The position numbers and the translations under genes are program-made. The notes beneath the pieces were generated by a model, which saw nothing but the letters and a program-made list of their open reading frames with translations, had not been told where the DNA came from and ran no database searches. A stretch of DNA of 64,000 nucleotides from JADLGF01 sp020849415. Its GTDB lineage: Bacteria > Chloroflexota > Chloroflexia > Thermomicrobiales > UBA6265. The DNA is taken from NCBI GenBank assembly GCA_033812595.1, contig JAPXTJ010000001.1, forward strand, positions 1 to 64,000. Direction: 5' to 3'. Positions 1 to 7,632 of this stretch are shown one piece after another; positions within the stretch are counted from its first letter, which is position 1; each line of letters opens with the position of its first letter.

Positions 1-143
1 GTTTTATGCCCTCCCGGTCGCCCGCAGGCGACGGTCTACCCGGCCCACGTCGGGGCGATTCCAATCCGAAACGCGGATGAAACGGAAGGAGACGGTCGCC
101 TGTGGGCGACCGCTGGAGGGCACAAGACCCTCCCCTACACGGG
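1..143. repeat. Inverted-repeat element, family A, copy 1 (cut by window start)
   Basis: The first ~36 bases (from ttttatgccctcccggtcgc) are the imperfect reverse complement of the last ~45 bases (to gcacaagaccctcccct). Each arm also holds a smaller hairpin of gtcgcc/ggcgac type. The same arms, and much of the interior, recur at about 52180-52332. The outermost bases of the left arm lie outside the window. The element has no ORF of its own and resembles a non-autonomous MITE-type repeat. No target-site duplication could be judged because the left end is missing. Confidence 0.7.
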
Positions 144-390
144 TTGTTAACCGGTTATAAAGGACGATGGATGTGGGGGCAGGATAAAAAAAGAAACAGT
201 CCCAACGGACGCCTTCCATCGACCGCTCAGATCCGCAGCGCACCTTCCCGCCGTTCGCCCCGCAACGCCCGACGTTCTCTTACGCTACCCGTTCCCGGCT
301 CGTTTCCGCGGGAAGCCCCGCAGCGACCAACGGTCGTTTCCGGTTCAGGTGATCGGCGATCCCGGTTGCTTCGCCCCTCGGGACTGCTTA

Positions 391-416
391 TACGGACACT
401 TTATCCGTACAGTGTC
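391..416. promoter_or_regulatory. Operator-like nested dyads
   Basis: The dyad tacgga-N7-tccgta (391-409) overlaps a second dyad gacact-N10-agtgtc (395-416). This layout is typical of a small dimeric regulator's binding site, for example the TetR class. No regulator gene or clearly controlled gene lies beside it, so the role is a guess. Confidence 0.3.
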
Positions 417-673
417 ACCCTGTCAAGCCATGCGGACCGGGTTTCCGGCCCGCCGGCGCCAGGAATCGGCGCGATCAGGACTTTCGGGGCATTCCGAACG
501 ATGACTGTGGTGTCAACTCTAGCATACCAACGCTCCTGCGTGAATACGGTCCGAGTTGACCTTTCGATGGTGCAACCCGATCGCGGCGGAATGTCTCCGC
601 TTCATACGATTGACAAGCCTCGGCGCCGCCAGCGACCTGCACGCAACCCGAAGGTTTCAGGCAGTGGTTTCCC

Positions 674-702
674 TTGACTGAACCGGGCCGGCCGACTACC
701 AT
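674..702 (+). promoter_or_regulatory. Probable sigma70-type promoter for rpsD
   Basis: A -35 box ttgact (674-679) is followed after exactly 17 bases by taccat (697-702). Transcription would begin near 709, leaving a leader of about 140 bases before the rpsD start at 850. Many bacteria regulate S4 synthesis through the mRNA leader, but no specific S4-binding structure was identified here. Confidence 0.45.
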
Positions 703-849
703 TATCCGGCCGACGATAACGGTCGGCATTTGTTATGCGATTCACGCGCGTCCGCGAATATCGCCGGAACGAGGCGAGCGCCGGTTGCGCCAGACTGAGC
801 AGATTGCGGGCCGGTGCGCCGGCAAACACACCAGGGAAGGTATTGCCCG

Positions 850-1449
850 ATGAATTTCACTGGGCCCAAGGTCAAGAAGTCTCGCGCGCTGGGCGTTGCG
901 CTCACGCCGAAGGCCGACAAGTACATGAAGAAGCGCCCATATGGCCCCGGCCAACACGGCCAGCGCCGCCGCCGCCGTCCTTCGGACTACGGTGTGCAGT
1001 TGCTCGAGAAGCAGCGGCTTCGCTTCCAGTACAACGTCTCCGAGCGGCAGTTGCAGCGCGCCTACGAGCAGGCGACCCGCAAGAGCGGCCCGACCGGTGA
1101 ACTGCTGATCCAGCAGCTCGAGACGCGCCTCGATGCGATGGTGCTTCGCGCCGGCCTTGCTCCCTCGATCTTCGCCGCCCGCCAGTTCGTCACCCACGGC
1201 CACATCTCGCTGAACGGCAAGAAGGTCAACATTCCGAGCCAGCGCGTGAAGCCGGGCGACTCGTTCACCGTCCGCGAGAAGAGCAAGAACCTGGTCATGT
1301 TCCAAGAGGGCCGCGTGCCCGCCAACGTGCCGGGCTACCTCTCGTTCGACGAGAGCACCCTGACGGCCAAGCTCGTCTCCCTCCCGCCGCGCGATGAGGT
1401 CCCCGTGATCGTCAACGAGCAGCTGGTGGTCGAGTACTACAGCCGCTAG
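850..1449 (+). CDS. rpsD: 30S ribosomal protein S4
   Basis: The gene encodes 199 residues, the usual length for S4, a primary 16S rRNA-binding protein that nucleates small-subunit assembly. The N-terminal region (NFTGPKVKKSRALG, then KKRPYGPGQHGQRRRR) is the typical basic S4 N-domain but lacks the zinc-finger cysteines, so this is the zinc-independent form. The S4 RNA-binding fold covers about residues 95-160 (RLDAMVLRAGLAPS, QFVTHGHISLNGKKV). The ATG at 850 has agggaagg nine bases upstream; an in-frame start at 814 lacks such a site. It stands alone rather than beside rpsM, rpsK and rpoA, has its own promoter, and is closed by a strong terminator. Confidence 0.97.
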   Translation: MNFTGPKVKKSRALGVALTPKADKYMKKRPYGPGQHGQRRRRRPSDYGVQLLEKQRLRFQYNVSERQLQRAYEQATRKSGPTGELLIQQLETRLDAMVLRAGLAPSIFAARQFVTHGHISLNGKKVNIPSQRVKPGDSFTVREKSKNLVMFQEGRVPANVPGYLSFDESTLTAKLVSLPPRDEVPVIVNEQLVVEYYSR

Positions 1450-1476
1450 GTTTCACGGTCTCCCAACACGAGTTCA

Positions 1477-1507
1477 AAAGACCGAGGCGGTTTCGCCTCG
1501 GTCTTTT
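1477..1507 (+). terminator. Rho-independent terminator of rpsD
   Basis: The stem aaaagaccgaggcg pairs with cgcctcggtctttt around a gttt-type loop and runs into a T tract. It starts 28 bases after the rpsD stop. Confidence 0.9.
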
Positions 1508-1603
1508 TGCATCTCCCGCGTATCGCCTCGCTCCGGAACCAGGTGAGCACCCACGGTGCACTGAGGTTAACGAGCCGTCACCGAATCGGGAGGAGGTGTG
1601 GAC

Positions 1604-2101
1604 ATGGGGAGACGAGCTCGATTCATCCAGCTGTTGGTCGCTCTATTGGCGTTCACCGGCACCGGCATCGGTGCTTAGATGCTGATAGGTGACGGGAACG
1701 CCGCCGCGGGCTTACCAACAGCTGATTGCCCGATCACGCTGCCCAGTGGCTCCGTTCCGCCAAACGAACGACCCGGAGATGGCTGGCATGGTAACGGCGC
1801 AATTTGGGTAGGGCTCCCGATCGACGGCACCTTTTCAGCGCCGCCGGAAGACCCGGTCGATGTCGGTCCCCCGGCGGGGAAGATCGTCCGGTTTCGAGAC
1901 GACTCAGGAGCGGAGTCACATATCCACGGCCACTCGCTCCTGGACCCGACGCTCGAAGCGCTGGTCGAGCGCCCGCATGGCTGCGAATCCCACGTCCAGG
2001 TTTCGGCCGTTACATTCCCCGGCAACGGCTGCTGGGTCCTTCACCCAACCACCATGAACGCGGCGTTGACGGTAACTCTATTGATTGATCGACGGGATTG
2101 A
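1604..2101 (+). pseudogene. Secreted protein gene interrupted by an in-frame TAG
   Basis: A strong ribosome site (gggaggaggtgtgg) precedes the ATG at 1604. The first 24 codons give a classic signal peptide: basic MGRRARF, then a hydrophobic core (IQLLVALLAF), then small residues ending GIGA. The next codon is TAG (1676-1678), directly followed by ATG in the same frame. The frame then stays open for 140 residues to 2101, with a mature-domain pattern (ADCPITLPSGSVPP, WHGNGAIWVGLP, FPGNGCWVLHP, ALTVTLLIDR) ending in TGA. This organisation resembles short exported proteins seen in this phylum, but no function is known to me. The TAG separates signal from body. It may be a real nonsense mutation, a sequencing error, or a stop-start junction (TAGATG) that would release an unexported protein. 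Confidence 0.6.
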
Positions 2102-2284
2102 ACAGCAATGGTTAAGTGGCTTGCGACACGCTCTCCGTCAACAAACCGGACTTCGGAGAAAGCATCAGGCAAAGCGACTGCCGCAGGAATCGCAATCGGC
2201 GAGGTGTTTCCGGCTCAGTAGCCGCGAAGTCAGTCTCTGAATTGGTCGTTCCAGTATTGCGTCGAGCGCAGGCGACTTCCGGCT

Positions 2285-2755
2285 TCACTCATCAGGAACG
2301 GGTGTCGTGCGGGCGTGGGGTGGGGCGTTGCGTATGAAGTCAGCCGCGTCGTGGATTGGCAGGTCGGCCGGATCCGCGTACACCACCACCTGCCCCGCCT
2401 CCACCACGACCGGATACGTCTTGACCCGCGCTTTGGGATCGACCAGGCAGCGGCCCGTAGCGATCTCGAACTCCCACATGTGCCACGGGCACCGGATGAT
2501 TTCACCCTCGCGGATAAGCTCGAGATTCGCATTCTCCACCGTCGGCGGACCGTCAGCGACCACCAGGGGACCCACGCGACCGGTGCAGAGCGGTCCCGAT
2601 TTATGGGGGCAGAGGTTCCGAAGCGCGTGAAACGTGCCGTTCACATTGAAGACGCCGATTCCGGCACGACCTCGGAACGGCACGACCAGCTTGCGTTCTC
2701 CGGGATGTATCTCCTCGATGGTCCCAACGACAATGCGCCGCGTGTTATCGACCAT
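2285..2755 (-). CDS. Rieske-type [2Fe-2S] ferredoxin domain protein
   Basis: The 156-residue protein carries both Rieske motifs: CPHKSGPLC (about residue 49, C-x-H) and CPWHMWEF (about residue 89, C-x2-H). These bind a [2Fe-2S] cluster through two Cys and two His. There is no catalytic oxygenase domain, signal peptide or membrane helix, so it is probably a soluble electron carrier or small subunit. Its start lies within the 3' end of the amidohydrolase gene (11-base overlap), so the two are probably translationally coupled and functionally linked. A role feeding electrons to an oxygenase acting on the amidohydrolase substrate is inference only. Confidence 0.88.
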   Translation of the reverse strand: MVDNTRRIVVGTIEEIHPGERKLVVPFRGRAGIGVFNVNGTFHALRNLCPHKSGPLCTGRVGPLVVADGPPTVENANLELIREGEIIRCPWHMWEFEIATGRCLVDPKARVKTYPVVVEAGQVVVYADPADLPIHDAADFIRNAPPHARTTPVPDE

Positions 2756-3905
2756 CGCTTACAGCATCTTCGATCCCGAAAAGCTCACGGGCGTTGTCAG
2801 CGAACACGCGCTGATGCAGTCGTTCGGGCAGCTTTGGGAAGGTGCTGGCGGGATCATCCCAATCCCAGTGCGGCCAGTCAGACGAGTACACGAGCGTTTC
2901 GTCAGCATGCAGCGCTTCGAGCATCATCCAGAATTGATCGTTCGTTTCCGGTTCGAGCATTGGCTGAGTGCCGATGCGAATGTGCCCGCGGAAGTACTCG
3001 CTCGGCAGGCGCCTGAGCCAGGGCGTTTGATCGCGCAGCGATTTCCAGTCCGCGTCCATGTGCCACATCAGGCCGACGGCCCAAAACTGATCGCATTCGT
3101 CAATCAGCACTTTCAGACCCGGAAACTTTTCGAAGACGCCCTCGGCGATAAAGGAAACGGCGTGCGCCATCGCCATCTGCGGGCGCGCCATTCTCGTTTC
3201 GATGTAGTAGGTCGGGTAGCCGACACCGGTCGGTGGACCGGCCATGCCGGCGCCCTCATTCCCCGGATGAATCCCAACCACGAGCCCGTGACGCTCGCAC
3301 GCTTCCCAGATCGGATGGTAGAACCGGTTGCCGTACGGCATCCGGCTCCCGGTGGGCAACATGATCGCCTTCACGCGGGGATCGGGGCCCAAACGTTCGA
3401 TTTCCGCGATCGCGAGGCGCGGATCGTTCACATTGACCGAAATGGCGACCAGCAACCGATCGTCCTTTTCGACCCATTGGTCGAACGTCCAGTCGTTGAA
3501 CGCCCGGCACATATCGGCCGCGAAATCAGGGTCGGGCAGCACCGAGGTTCCGTAGGTGCTCGCGCCGGTAAGAAGCACCCGGTCGACATTCCAGACATCG
3601 AGATGCTGATCGCGTAGCTGCTCGTAGGTGTTCCCGACCTTGTGGCCATCGAATTTGGCATCGCAATCGGTTGAGGCCAGATCCCGGCGCGAAATATCAC
3701 CGGCGACATTGAAGTAGCCGGAGCCGGCCATACGGAAGCCTTGCTCTCTCGCCTGCTGCGCATACACCCGGGACATGTAAGGAATGAGATCGTCCAGCTT
3801 TTCAACCGTTTGATGGACATCGCAATCCACCAGCGCGATGCCGGCGTGTTCCTTGCCGGACCATCCCGGCGCCAGAATCGGACGGGCTCCCACTCGAATC
3901 GCCAC
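2745..3905 (-). CDS. Amidohydrolase family 2 (ACMSD-like TIM barrel) protein
   Basis: The 386-residue protein is an amidohydrolase_2 metal-dependent hydrolase or decarboxylase. Metal-site motifs are visible: DCDVH near residue 27 (the family's N-terminal H or D-x-H), GIHPGN in the middle, and SSDWPHWDWDDP near the C-terminus supplying the catalytic Asp. Relatives include aminocarboxymuconate-semialdehyde decarboxylase, but the substrate is unknown. Translation starts at a GTG with an upstream ggagg. It is the first gene of a two-gene operon with the downstream Rieske protein, a pairing that suggests degradation of an aromatic or cyclic compound (inference). Confidence 0.85.
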   Translation of the reverse strand: MAIRVGARPILAPGWSGKEHAGIALVDCDVHQTVEKLDDLIPYMSRVYAQQAREQGFRMAGSGYFNVAGDISRRDLASTDCDAKFDGHKVGNTYEQLRDQHLDVWNVDRVLLTGASTYGTSVLPDPDFAADMCRAFNDWTFDQWVEKDDRLLVAISVNVNDPRLAIAEIERLGPDPRVKAIMLPTGSRMPYGNRFYHPIWEACERHGLVVGIHPGNEGAGMAGPPTGVGYPTYYIETRMARPQMAMAHAVSFIAEGVFEKFPGLKVLIDECDQFWAVGLMWHMDADWKSLRDQTPWLRRLPSEYFRGHIRIGTQPMLEPETNDQFWMMLEALHADETLVYSSDWPHWDWDDPASTFPKLPERLHQRVFADNARELFGIEDAVSDGR

Positions 3906-4000
3906 CGCGCGCCTCCAATTGCTCCTATTCGAACCATCTTGATGGTGCAGACATCATACGAGTTAGTGAGATCGACGTAAACAGGGATTCGGGACAAACG

Positions 4001-4036
4001 ACAAAACAGGCGGACAGCTCATTCGCCGTCCGCCCG
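4001..4036 (-). terminator. Terminator of the superoxide dismutase gene
   Basis: Read on the minus strand, ggcggac and gtccgcc form a 7-bp stem (extendable by flanking pairs) followed by tgttttgt. It lies 36 bases past the SOD stop and before the amidohydrolase start. Confidence 0.7.
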
Positions 4037-4071
4037 TTTCGCGCAAGTTACTCGGAACCAGGTACCCGGAA

Positions 4072-4677
4072 CTACTTCGCGGCGTTGAAGTGCTCGCCGA
4101 CCTTGCCCCAATTGATGACGTTCCAGATGGCGCCGAGGTAATCCGGACGCTTGTTCTGGTACTTCAAGTAGTAGGCGTGCTCCCAGACATCGATGCCCAG
4201 GATCGGGGTGCCGCTACCGTCCATCGTCGGGTTGTCCTGGTTCGGGGTGCTGGTGACGGCGAGCTTGCCGTCCTTCACCACGACCCACGCCCAACCAGAG
4301 CCGAAGCGACCCGCGCCGGCCTTGTTGACATCTTCCTTGAGCTTGTCGAGACCGCCGTACGCCTCGATCGCCTTGGCGAGATCGCCGCTCGGGCCATCGC
4401 CGCCGGCCGGAGCCAGGATTTCCCAGAAGAACGTGTGATTCACGTGGCCGCCACCGTTGTTGCGGACCGCCGTGCGGATCGATTCCGGCAGCGAATCAAG
4501 TTTGGTGATGATCTCCTCGGCCGGAACGTCCTCGAACTCGGTGCCGGAGACAGCGTTGTTCAGGTTGGTGACGTAGGTGTTGTGATGCTTGTCATGGTGG
4601 ATTTCCATGGTCTTGGCATCGATGTGCGGCTCGAGCGCATCGTTCGCGTAGGGAAGGGGAGGAAGCGTGTGGGCCAT
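4072..4677 (-). CDS. sodA: Superoxide dismutase, Fe/Mn type
   Basis: This 201-residue cytosolic enzyme converts superoxide to hydrogen peroxide and oxygen. All four metal ligands of the family are present: His27 (EIHHDKHHNTYV), the His in GGHVNHTFFWE, and Asp and His in GIDVWEHAYYLKY. Length is typical. The start at 4677 (MAHTLPPLPYANDALEPH) has caggag upstream; the frame stays open further upstream but without family similarity. GGGHVNHTFFWEIL and the Gly/Gln pattern do not decide safely between Mn, Fe and cambialistic forms, so the symbol is by family. It has its own promoter and terminator, so it is probably monocistronic. Confidence 0.96.
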   Translation of the reverse strand: MAHTLPPLPYANDALEPHIDAKTMEIHHDKHHNTYVTNLNNAVSGTEFEDVPAEEIITKLDSLPESIRTAVRNNGGGHVNHTFFWEILAPAGGDGPSGDLAKAIEAYGGLDKLKEDVNKAGAGRFGSGWAWVVVKDGKLAVTSTPNQDNPTMDGSGTPILGIDVWEHAYYLKYQNKRPDYLGAIWNVINWGKVGEHFNAAK

Positions 4678-4770
4678 TCGTGGACTCCTGTTCCGTTTGA
4701 GCGGACCTCCATCGGTCCGCCGCGTCCCATCCGGCGGATCGGGCATGGCCGAACGCCGAACTCTCCTGAT

Positions 4771-4799
4771 AGGGTATCGCACTCCGCCAATAATGTCAG
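4771..4799 (-). promoter_or_regulatory. Probable promoter of the superoxide dismutase gene
   Basis: On the minus strand ctgaca (4799-4794) is followed after 17 bases by taccct (4776-4771). The predicted 5' leader is about 85 bases and contains a 7-bp hairpin (gcggacc/ggtccgc, 4701-4720) just upstream of the ribosome site. Confidence 0.4.
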
Positions 4800-4882
4800 T
4801 AATCGCTGCGAAAAATGGCTACCCAATTGGCCGTTCCAGGGATCGCCTTCGAGGAATCAAGGTTGATTCCCGCCGTTACCCC

Positions 4883-4910
4883 TTGACGAATCGAGTTCAG
4901 AGGCGATAAC
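4883..4910 (+). promoter_or_regulatory. Promoter of the aromatic leader peptide and DAHP synthase gene
   Basis: The -35 box ttgacg (4883-4888) is followed after 16 bases by gataac (4905-4910). The expected start of transcription is around 4917-4918, one or two bases before the leader ATG at 4919. The leader peptide would therefore be translated from an essentially leaderless mRNA, which agrees with its lack of a good ribosome site. Confidence 0.55.
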
Positions 4911-4918
4911 GTACCGTC

Positions 4919-5044
4919 ATGGACAACCACACCGCGTGGCTCAACAATCAGGAAATTGCTCCGGCGGCTGACGAGTCGTTCGATGTCAACTTCTTTTGGT
5001 TTTTTGGCTATTATCTGCCCCCCGGCTCTGCTGGCGGGTCGTGA
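4919..5044 (+). CDS. Aromatic amino acid leader peptide (41 aa)
   Basis: The small ORF runs from ATG at 4919 to TGA at 5042-5044. Residues 25-32, coded at 4991-5014, are FFWFFGYY: four Phe, one Trp and two Tyr in eight codons. Trp7 and Phe21 add further aromatic codons. Such clusters are the hallmark of attenuator leader peptides, where scarcity of the charged tRNA stalls the ribosome. The ORF ends 47 bases before a strong terminator and 145 bases before the DAHP synthase start. DAHP synthase commits carbon to Phe, Tyr and Trp, so the codons match the pathway's end products. The peptide itself probably has no other function. Confidence 0.8.
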   Translation: MDNHTAWLNNQEIAPAADESFDVNFFWFFGYYLPPGSAGGS

Positions 5045-5117
5045 CGCGATGAAAGCGGAACGTCCGTAGACCACAGCAGATGACCGGGGGAACCGAGGCA
5101 AGCCGCCTCGGTTTTTT
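5019..5117 (+). terminator. Attenuator: overlapping hairpin plus terminator before the DAHP synthase gene
   Basis: The terminator stem ccgaggc (5093-5099) pairs with gcctcgg (5105-5111) and runs into tttttt (ending near 5117), 72 bases before the DAHP synthase ATG. Immediately upstream a second hairpin is possible: cccccgg (5019-5025) with ccggggg (5084-5090) and tctgctg (5027-5033) with cagcaga (5074-5080), giving 14 pairs. Its left strand is within the leader peptide's last codons, so ribosome position would decide whether it forms. The exact antiterminator pairing was not resolved by eye. Confidence 0.75.
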
Positions 5118-5188
5118 GTTGCCCGCGAATCTGCCGCTCACGAGAAACACACACGATCACTCGCCCAGACCCAAGAGGAGACCCGGAA

Positions 5189-6226
5189 ATGCTCGTTCGT
5201 ATCGCCCCTCACGCCGCCGATTCCAGCACCGAGATCGTGCTCGCGAATGCGATCGCCCTCGGCCTCGATGCTCGCGCCATGGCCGACGGTCAGGGCGGAG
5301 TTACCGTAGCCATTGACGGAGAGATGCACGACGGCGCCCTCGATATCGCGGGCGTCGTTTCCGTTCAGCGCAAGCACAAGCCGTACATGCTGGCGACGAA
5401 GGACGCCAAGGCGGCGCCGAGCGTGATCATGGTCGGCGACGTGGCCATCGGCGGCGCCGAGCCGGTGATCATGGCCGGTCCGTGCGTGATTGAGAACGAG
5501 CGCGATACGGTCGAGATTGCCCGAATGGTCAAGGAAGCCGGCGCCACCATGCTCCGGGGCGGCGCCTTCAAGCCGCGCTCCAGCCCGTACTCGTTCCAGG
5601 GTCTCGGCGAGGATGGGCTCAAGCACATGGCGCGGGCGCGCGAACTCACCGGTCTGCCGATCGTCACCGAAGTCATGGAGCCCGATCAGGTCGAGCTGAT
5701 TGCCGAGTACAGCGACATGCTGCAAATCGGCACGCGCAACATGCAGAACACGCCGCTGCTGAAAAAGGTGGGGCGATCGGGCAAGCCGGTGCTGCTCAAG
5801 CGCGGCTTCTCGGCCACGATCGAAGAGTGGTTGATGAGCGCCGAGTACATCCTCGCCGCCGGCAATCCGGACGTCGTGCTCTGCGAGCGAGGCATCCGCA
5901 GCTTCGACAACTTGACCCGCTTCACCCTCGATCTCAACGCCGTTCCGGTCGCGAAGGATCTCACCCACCTGCCAGTAATCGTCGATCCCTCGCATGGTAC
6001 CGGCAAGCGGGCGCTGGTGGAGCGGATGAGCCTGGCGGCGCTGGCCGCCGGCGCGGACGGCCTGATCATCGAGGTCCACCCGAATCCCGATTCGGCCGCC
6101 TGCGACGCCAGTCAGACCATCACCCCGGACACGCTGAAGCGGATCGTGCGCAAGGGCCGGGCGGTGCGGGAGATCCTCGCCGACGAGCCAATTACGACCA
6201 CCTTGACCGTTCTCTCGGCCGACTAG
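5189..6226 (+). CDS. aroF: 3-deoxy-7-phosphoheptulonate (DAHP) synthase, type I-beta
   Basis: This enzyme condenses phosphoenolpyruvate and erythrose 4-phosphate to DAHP, the first step of the shikimate pathway. The 345-residue protein has the short N-terminal ferredoxin-like regulatory domain (about 1-70) of the type I-beta class, followed by the TIM barrel: VIMAGPCVIEN, MLRGGAFKPRSSPYSFQG, QIGTRNMQN, PVLLKRG, VIVDPSHGTGKR and IIEVHPNPDSA. Metal and phosphate ligands sit in these motifs. The ATG has gaggag about nine bases upstream. Expression is probably controlled by the leader peptide attenuator in front of it. The N-terminal domain in relatives binds Tyr or Phe, so enzyme-level feedback is also possible. 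Confidence 0.95.
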   Translation: MLVRIAPHAADSSTEIVLANAIALGLDARAMADGQGGVTVAIDGEMHDGALDIAGVVSVQRKHKPYMLATKDAKAAPSVIMVGDVAIGGAEPVIMAGPCVIENERDTVEIARMVKEAGATMLRGGAFKPRSSPYSFQGLGEDGLKHMARARELTGLPIVTEVMEPDQVELIAEYSDMLQIGTRNMQNTPLLKKVGRSGKPVLLKRGFSATIEEWLMSAEYILAAGNPDVVLCERGIRSFDNLTRFTLDLNAVPVAKDLTHLPVIVDPSHGTGKRALVERMSLAALAAGADGLIIEVHPNPDSAACDASQTITPDTLKRIVRKGRAVREILADEPITTTLTVLSAD

Positions 6227-6319
6227 TCGCCCTCGGGTGCCCGCTGCTCGCGGGCACCCCGCATGTACAATCGATCCCATGTTTTCCGGAACCGGTTTCG
6301 TTCGGTGGAGAAGGATGGG

Positions 6320-7132
6320 ATGGTTGATCGGCAAACGGCGGCATCGGTGGTAATCGCACCGGATCGCCACGTTTTTCTCTCCCCGCACTACGATGACATC
6401 GCCCTCTCGGCCGGCGGCGCGGCCGCCCTGGCTGCCCGCGCCGGCAAGCAGACCGAGATCGCCCTGATCTTCGGCAGCGAGCCCGATCGCTCCGAGCCGT
6501 TGAGCGAATTCGCCGAAGCGATGCACCGGGGCTGGGGGATGTCCTCGGCCGATGTTATCGCCGGACGGCGGGCGGAGGAGGCGGTCGCCTCGAAGGCACT
6601 AGGCGCCACCGATGTTTTCCTGCCGTTCCACGACGCCATCTACCGGGGTCACACCTACCTGAACAACGACCAGCTTTTCGCCCGGCCCGCCGCGAACGAC
6701 GCCGACCTCCCGGCCGCCATCGCCGCCTGGCTCGACGCAAACGGCGGCGACGGCTCGTTCCGCTTCTACGCGCCACTGGCGAGCGGGTTCCACGTCGATC
6801 ACCAGCTGGCGTTCGAAGCAGCCCGGATACTGCGTCAGGCTGGCCATGAAGTCTGGTTCTACGAGGATCTACCCTATTCGCTCAATCCAACCCGGCTGCA
6901 GGCGCGACTGGATGATCTGGACGGGCAGGTCGAGGTGGCGGCACTGGTCGATGTCAGCAGCGTGTGGGACGCCAAGATCGAGGCGATCATGTCCTATCCC
7001 AGCCAGCTCCCGACCATTTTCGATTACGTTGGAGTCGGCCACAGCCGCGAGGAAATCGATGCCGCCATGGGCGGCTACGCCCGCGCGTACGGCGACGGCG
7101 TGCCGATGGAACGGTACTGGCGGTTCAGATAG
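6320..7132 (+). CDS. PIG-L (LmbE-like) family deacetylase
   Basis: The 270-residue protein has the family's zinc-binding first motif in the form SPHYDDIALSAGG (usual HPDD), the middle GRRAEEA segment, and the third ligand motif FHVDHQLAFEAA. These proteins remove acetyl groups from N-acetylglucosamine conjugates, such as thiol cofactor or lipid precursors; the substrate here is unknown. The ATG at 6320 follows ggagaagga and is preferred to the in-frame 6263 start. It follows the DAHP synthase gene by 93 bases with no clear terminator between them, so co-transcription is possible. Confidence 0.85.
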   Translation: MVDRQTAASVVIAPDRHVFLSPHYDDIALSAGGAAALAARAGKQTEIALIFGSEPDRSEPLSEFAEAMHRGWGMSSADVIAGRRAEEAVASKALGATDVFLPFHDAIYRGHTYLNNDQLFARPAANDADLPAAIAAWLDANGGDGSFRFYAPLASGFHVDHQLAFEAARILRQAGHEVWFYEDLPYSLNPTRLQARLDDLDGQVEVAALVDVSSVWDAKIEAIMSYPSQLPTIFDYVGVGHSREEIDAAMGGYARAYGDGVPMERYWRFR

Positions 7133-7238
7133 CTCACGGTTGAGAACCGAAGGCGCTTACAACCGCGACAAACGCCGATACGCTCCTATCAGGCAAAGCA
7201 CCATCCCGGCACGTCCTGCGTGCATCGGAGGTCGAACG

Positions 7239-7604
7239 ATGGCGACATTCCGGTACCTTGTTGAAGATGTCGACGCGTCAACCGCGTTCTATACGACGTA
7301 TCTGGGTTTCGAACTCGAGCAACAGTTCGGACCGGCGATGGCCATCCTGCACCGGGGCGATCTTACCGTTTGGCTGGCGGGACCGCAGAGTTCAGCCGCT
7401 CGGGCAATGCCAGACGGCCGCCTTCCCGAGCCGGGAGGATGGAACCGGATCGTGATCGAGGTCGATGACATCGAGAACCTGGTCTCCGTGCTTCGAGGAG
7501 CCGAGGCGCGGTTCCGTAACGATATCCTTTCCGGCCCAGGCGGTCGCCAAATCCTGCTGGAGGATCCCAGCGGTAACGTGATCGAACTCTTCGAACCGCG
7601 TTAA
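7239..7604 (+). CDS. VOC (glyoxalase/bleomycin resistance) family protein
   Basis: The 121-residue single-domain protein shows the paired beta-alpha-beta-beta-beta modules of the vicinal oxygen chelate fold: RYLVEDVDASTAFYTTYLGFELEQQFG at the start, and a C-terminal ILLEDPSGNVIELFEP with the metal-ligand Glu. The ATG at 7239 is preceded by ggagg. The usual N-terminal His ligand position is replaced by Tyr, so metal binding may be incomplete. Function cannot be assigned beyond the superfamily. Confidence 0.8.
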   Translation: MATFRYLVEDVDASTAFYTTYLGFELEQQFGPAMAILHRGDLTVWLAGPQSSAARAMPDGRLPEPGGWNRIVIEVDDIENLVSVLRGAEARFRNDILSGPGGRQILLEDPSGNVIELFEPR

Positions 7605-7632
7605 GGAGCGTCGCCCCGGATCTGGCCAGGCC

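Larger units (their letters stand above)
144..849. other. Long non-coding stretch upstream of rpsD
   Basis: No convincing gene was found on either strand. The open frames here start without ribosome sites and have arginine- and proline-rich, low-complexity translations. The stretch holds an operator-like double dyad at 391-416 and a good promoter at 674-702. A T-run on the minus strand around 187-193 (ctttttttatcc) could end a transcript, but no matching RNA gene was recognised. Confidence 0.4.

Noticed and set aside
187..420. Possible minus-strand structured RNA ending in a T-run
   Set aside because: Read as RNase P RNA, tmRNA, 6S RNA or SRP RNA it shows none of their conserved cores.
102..677. 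191-codon open frame on the plus strand
   Set aside because: No ribosome site, Arg/Pro/Ser-rich translation without fold pattern, and it begins inside repeat element A.
4796..5101. 101-codon minus-strand frame across the DAHP leader region
   Set aside because: It is antisense to a better supported leader peptide and attenuator and lacks a ribosome site.
5138..6526. 462-codon minus-strand frame opposite the DAHP synthase gene
   Set aside because: Antisense shadow caused by high-GC codon bias; translation has no recognisable motif.
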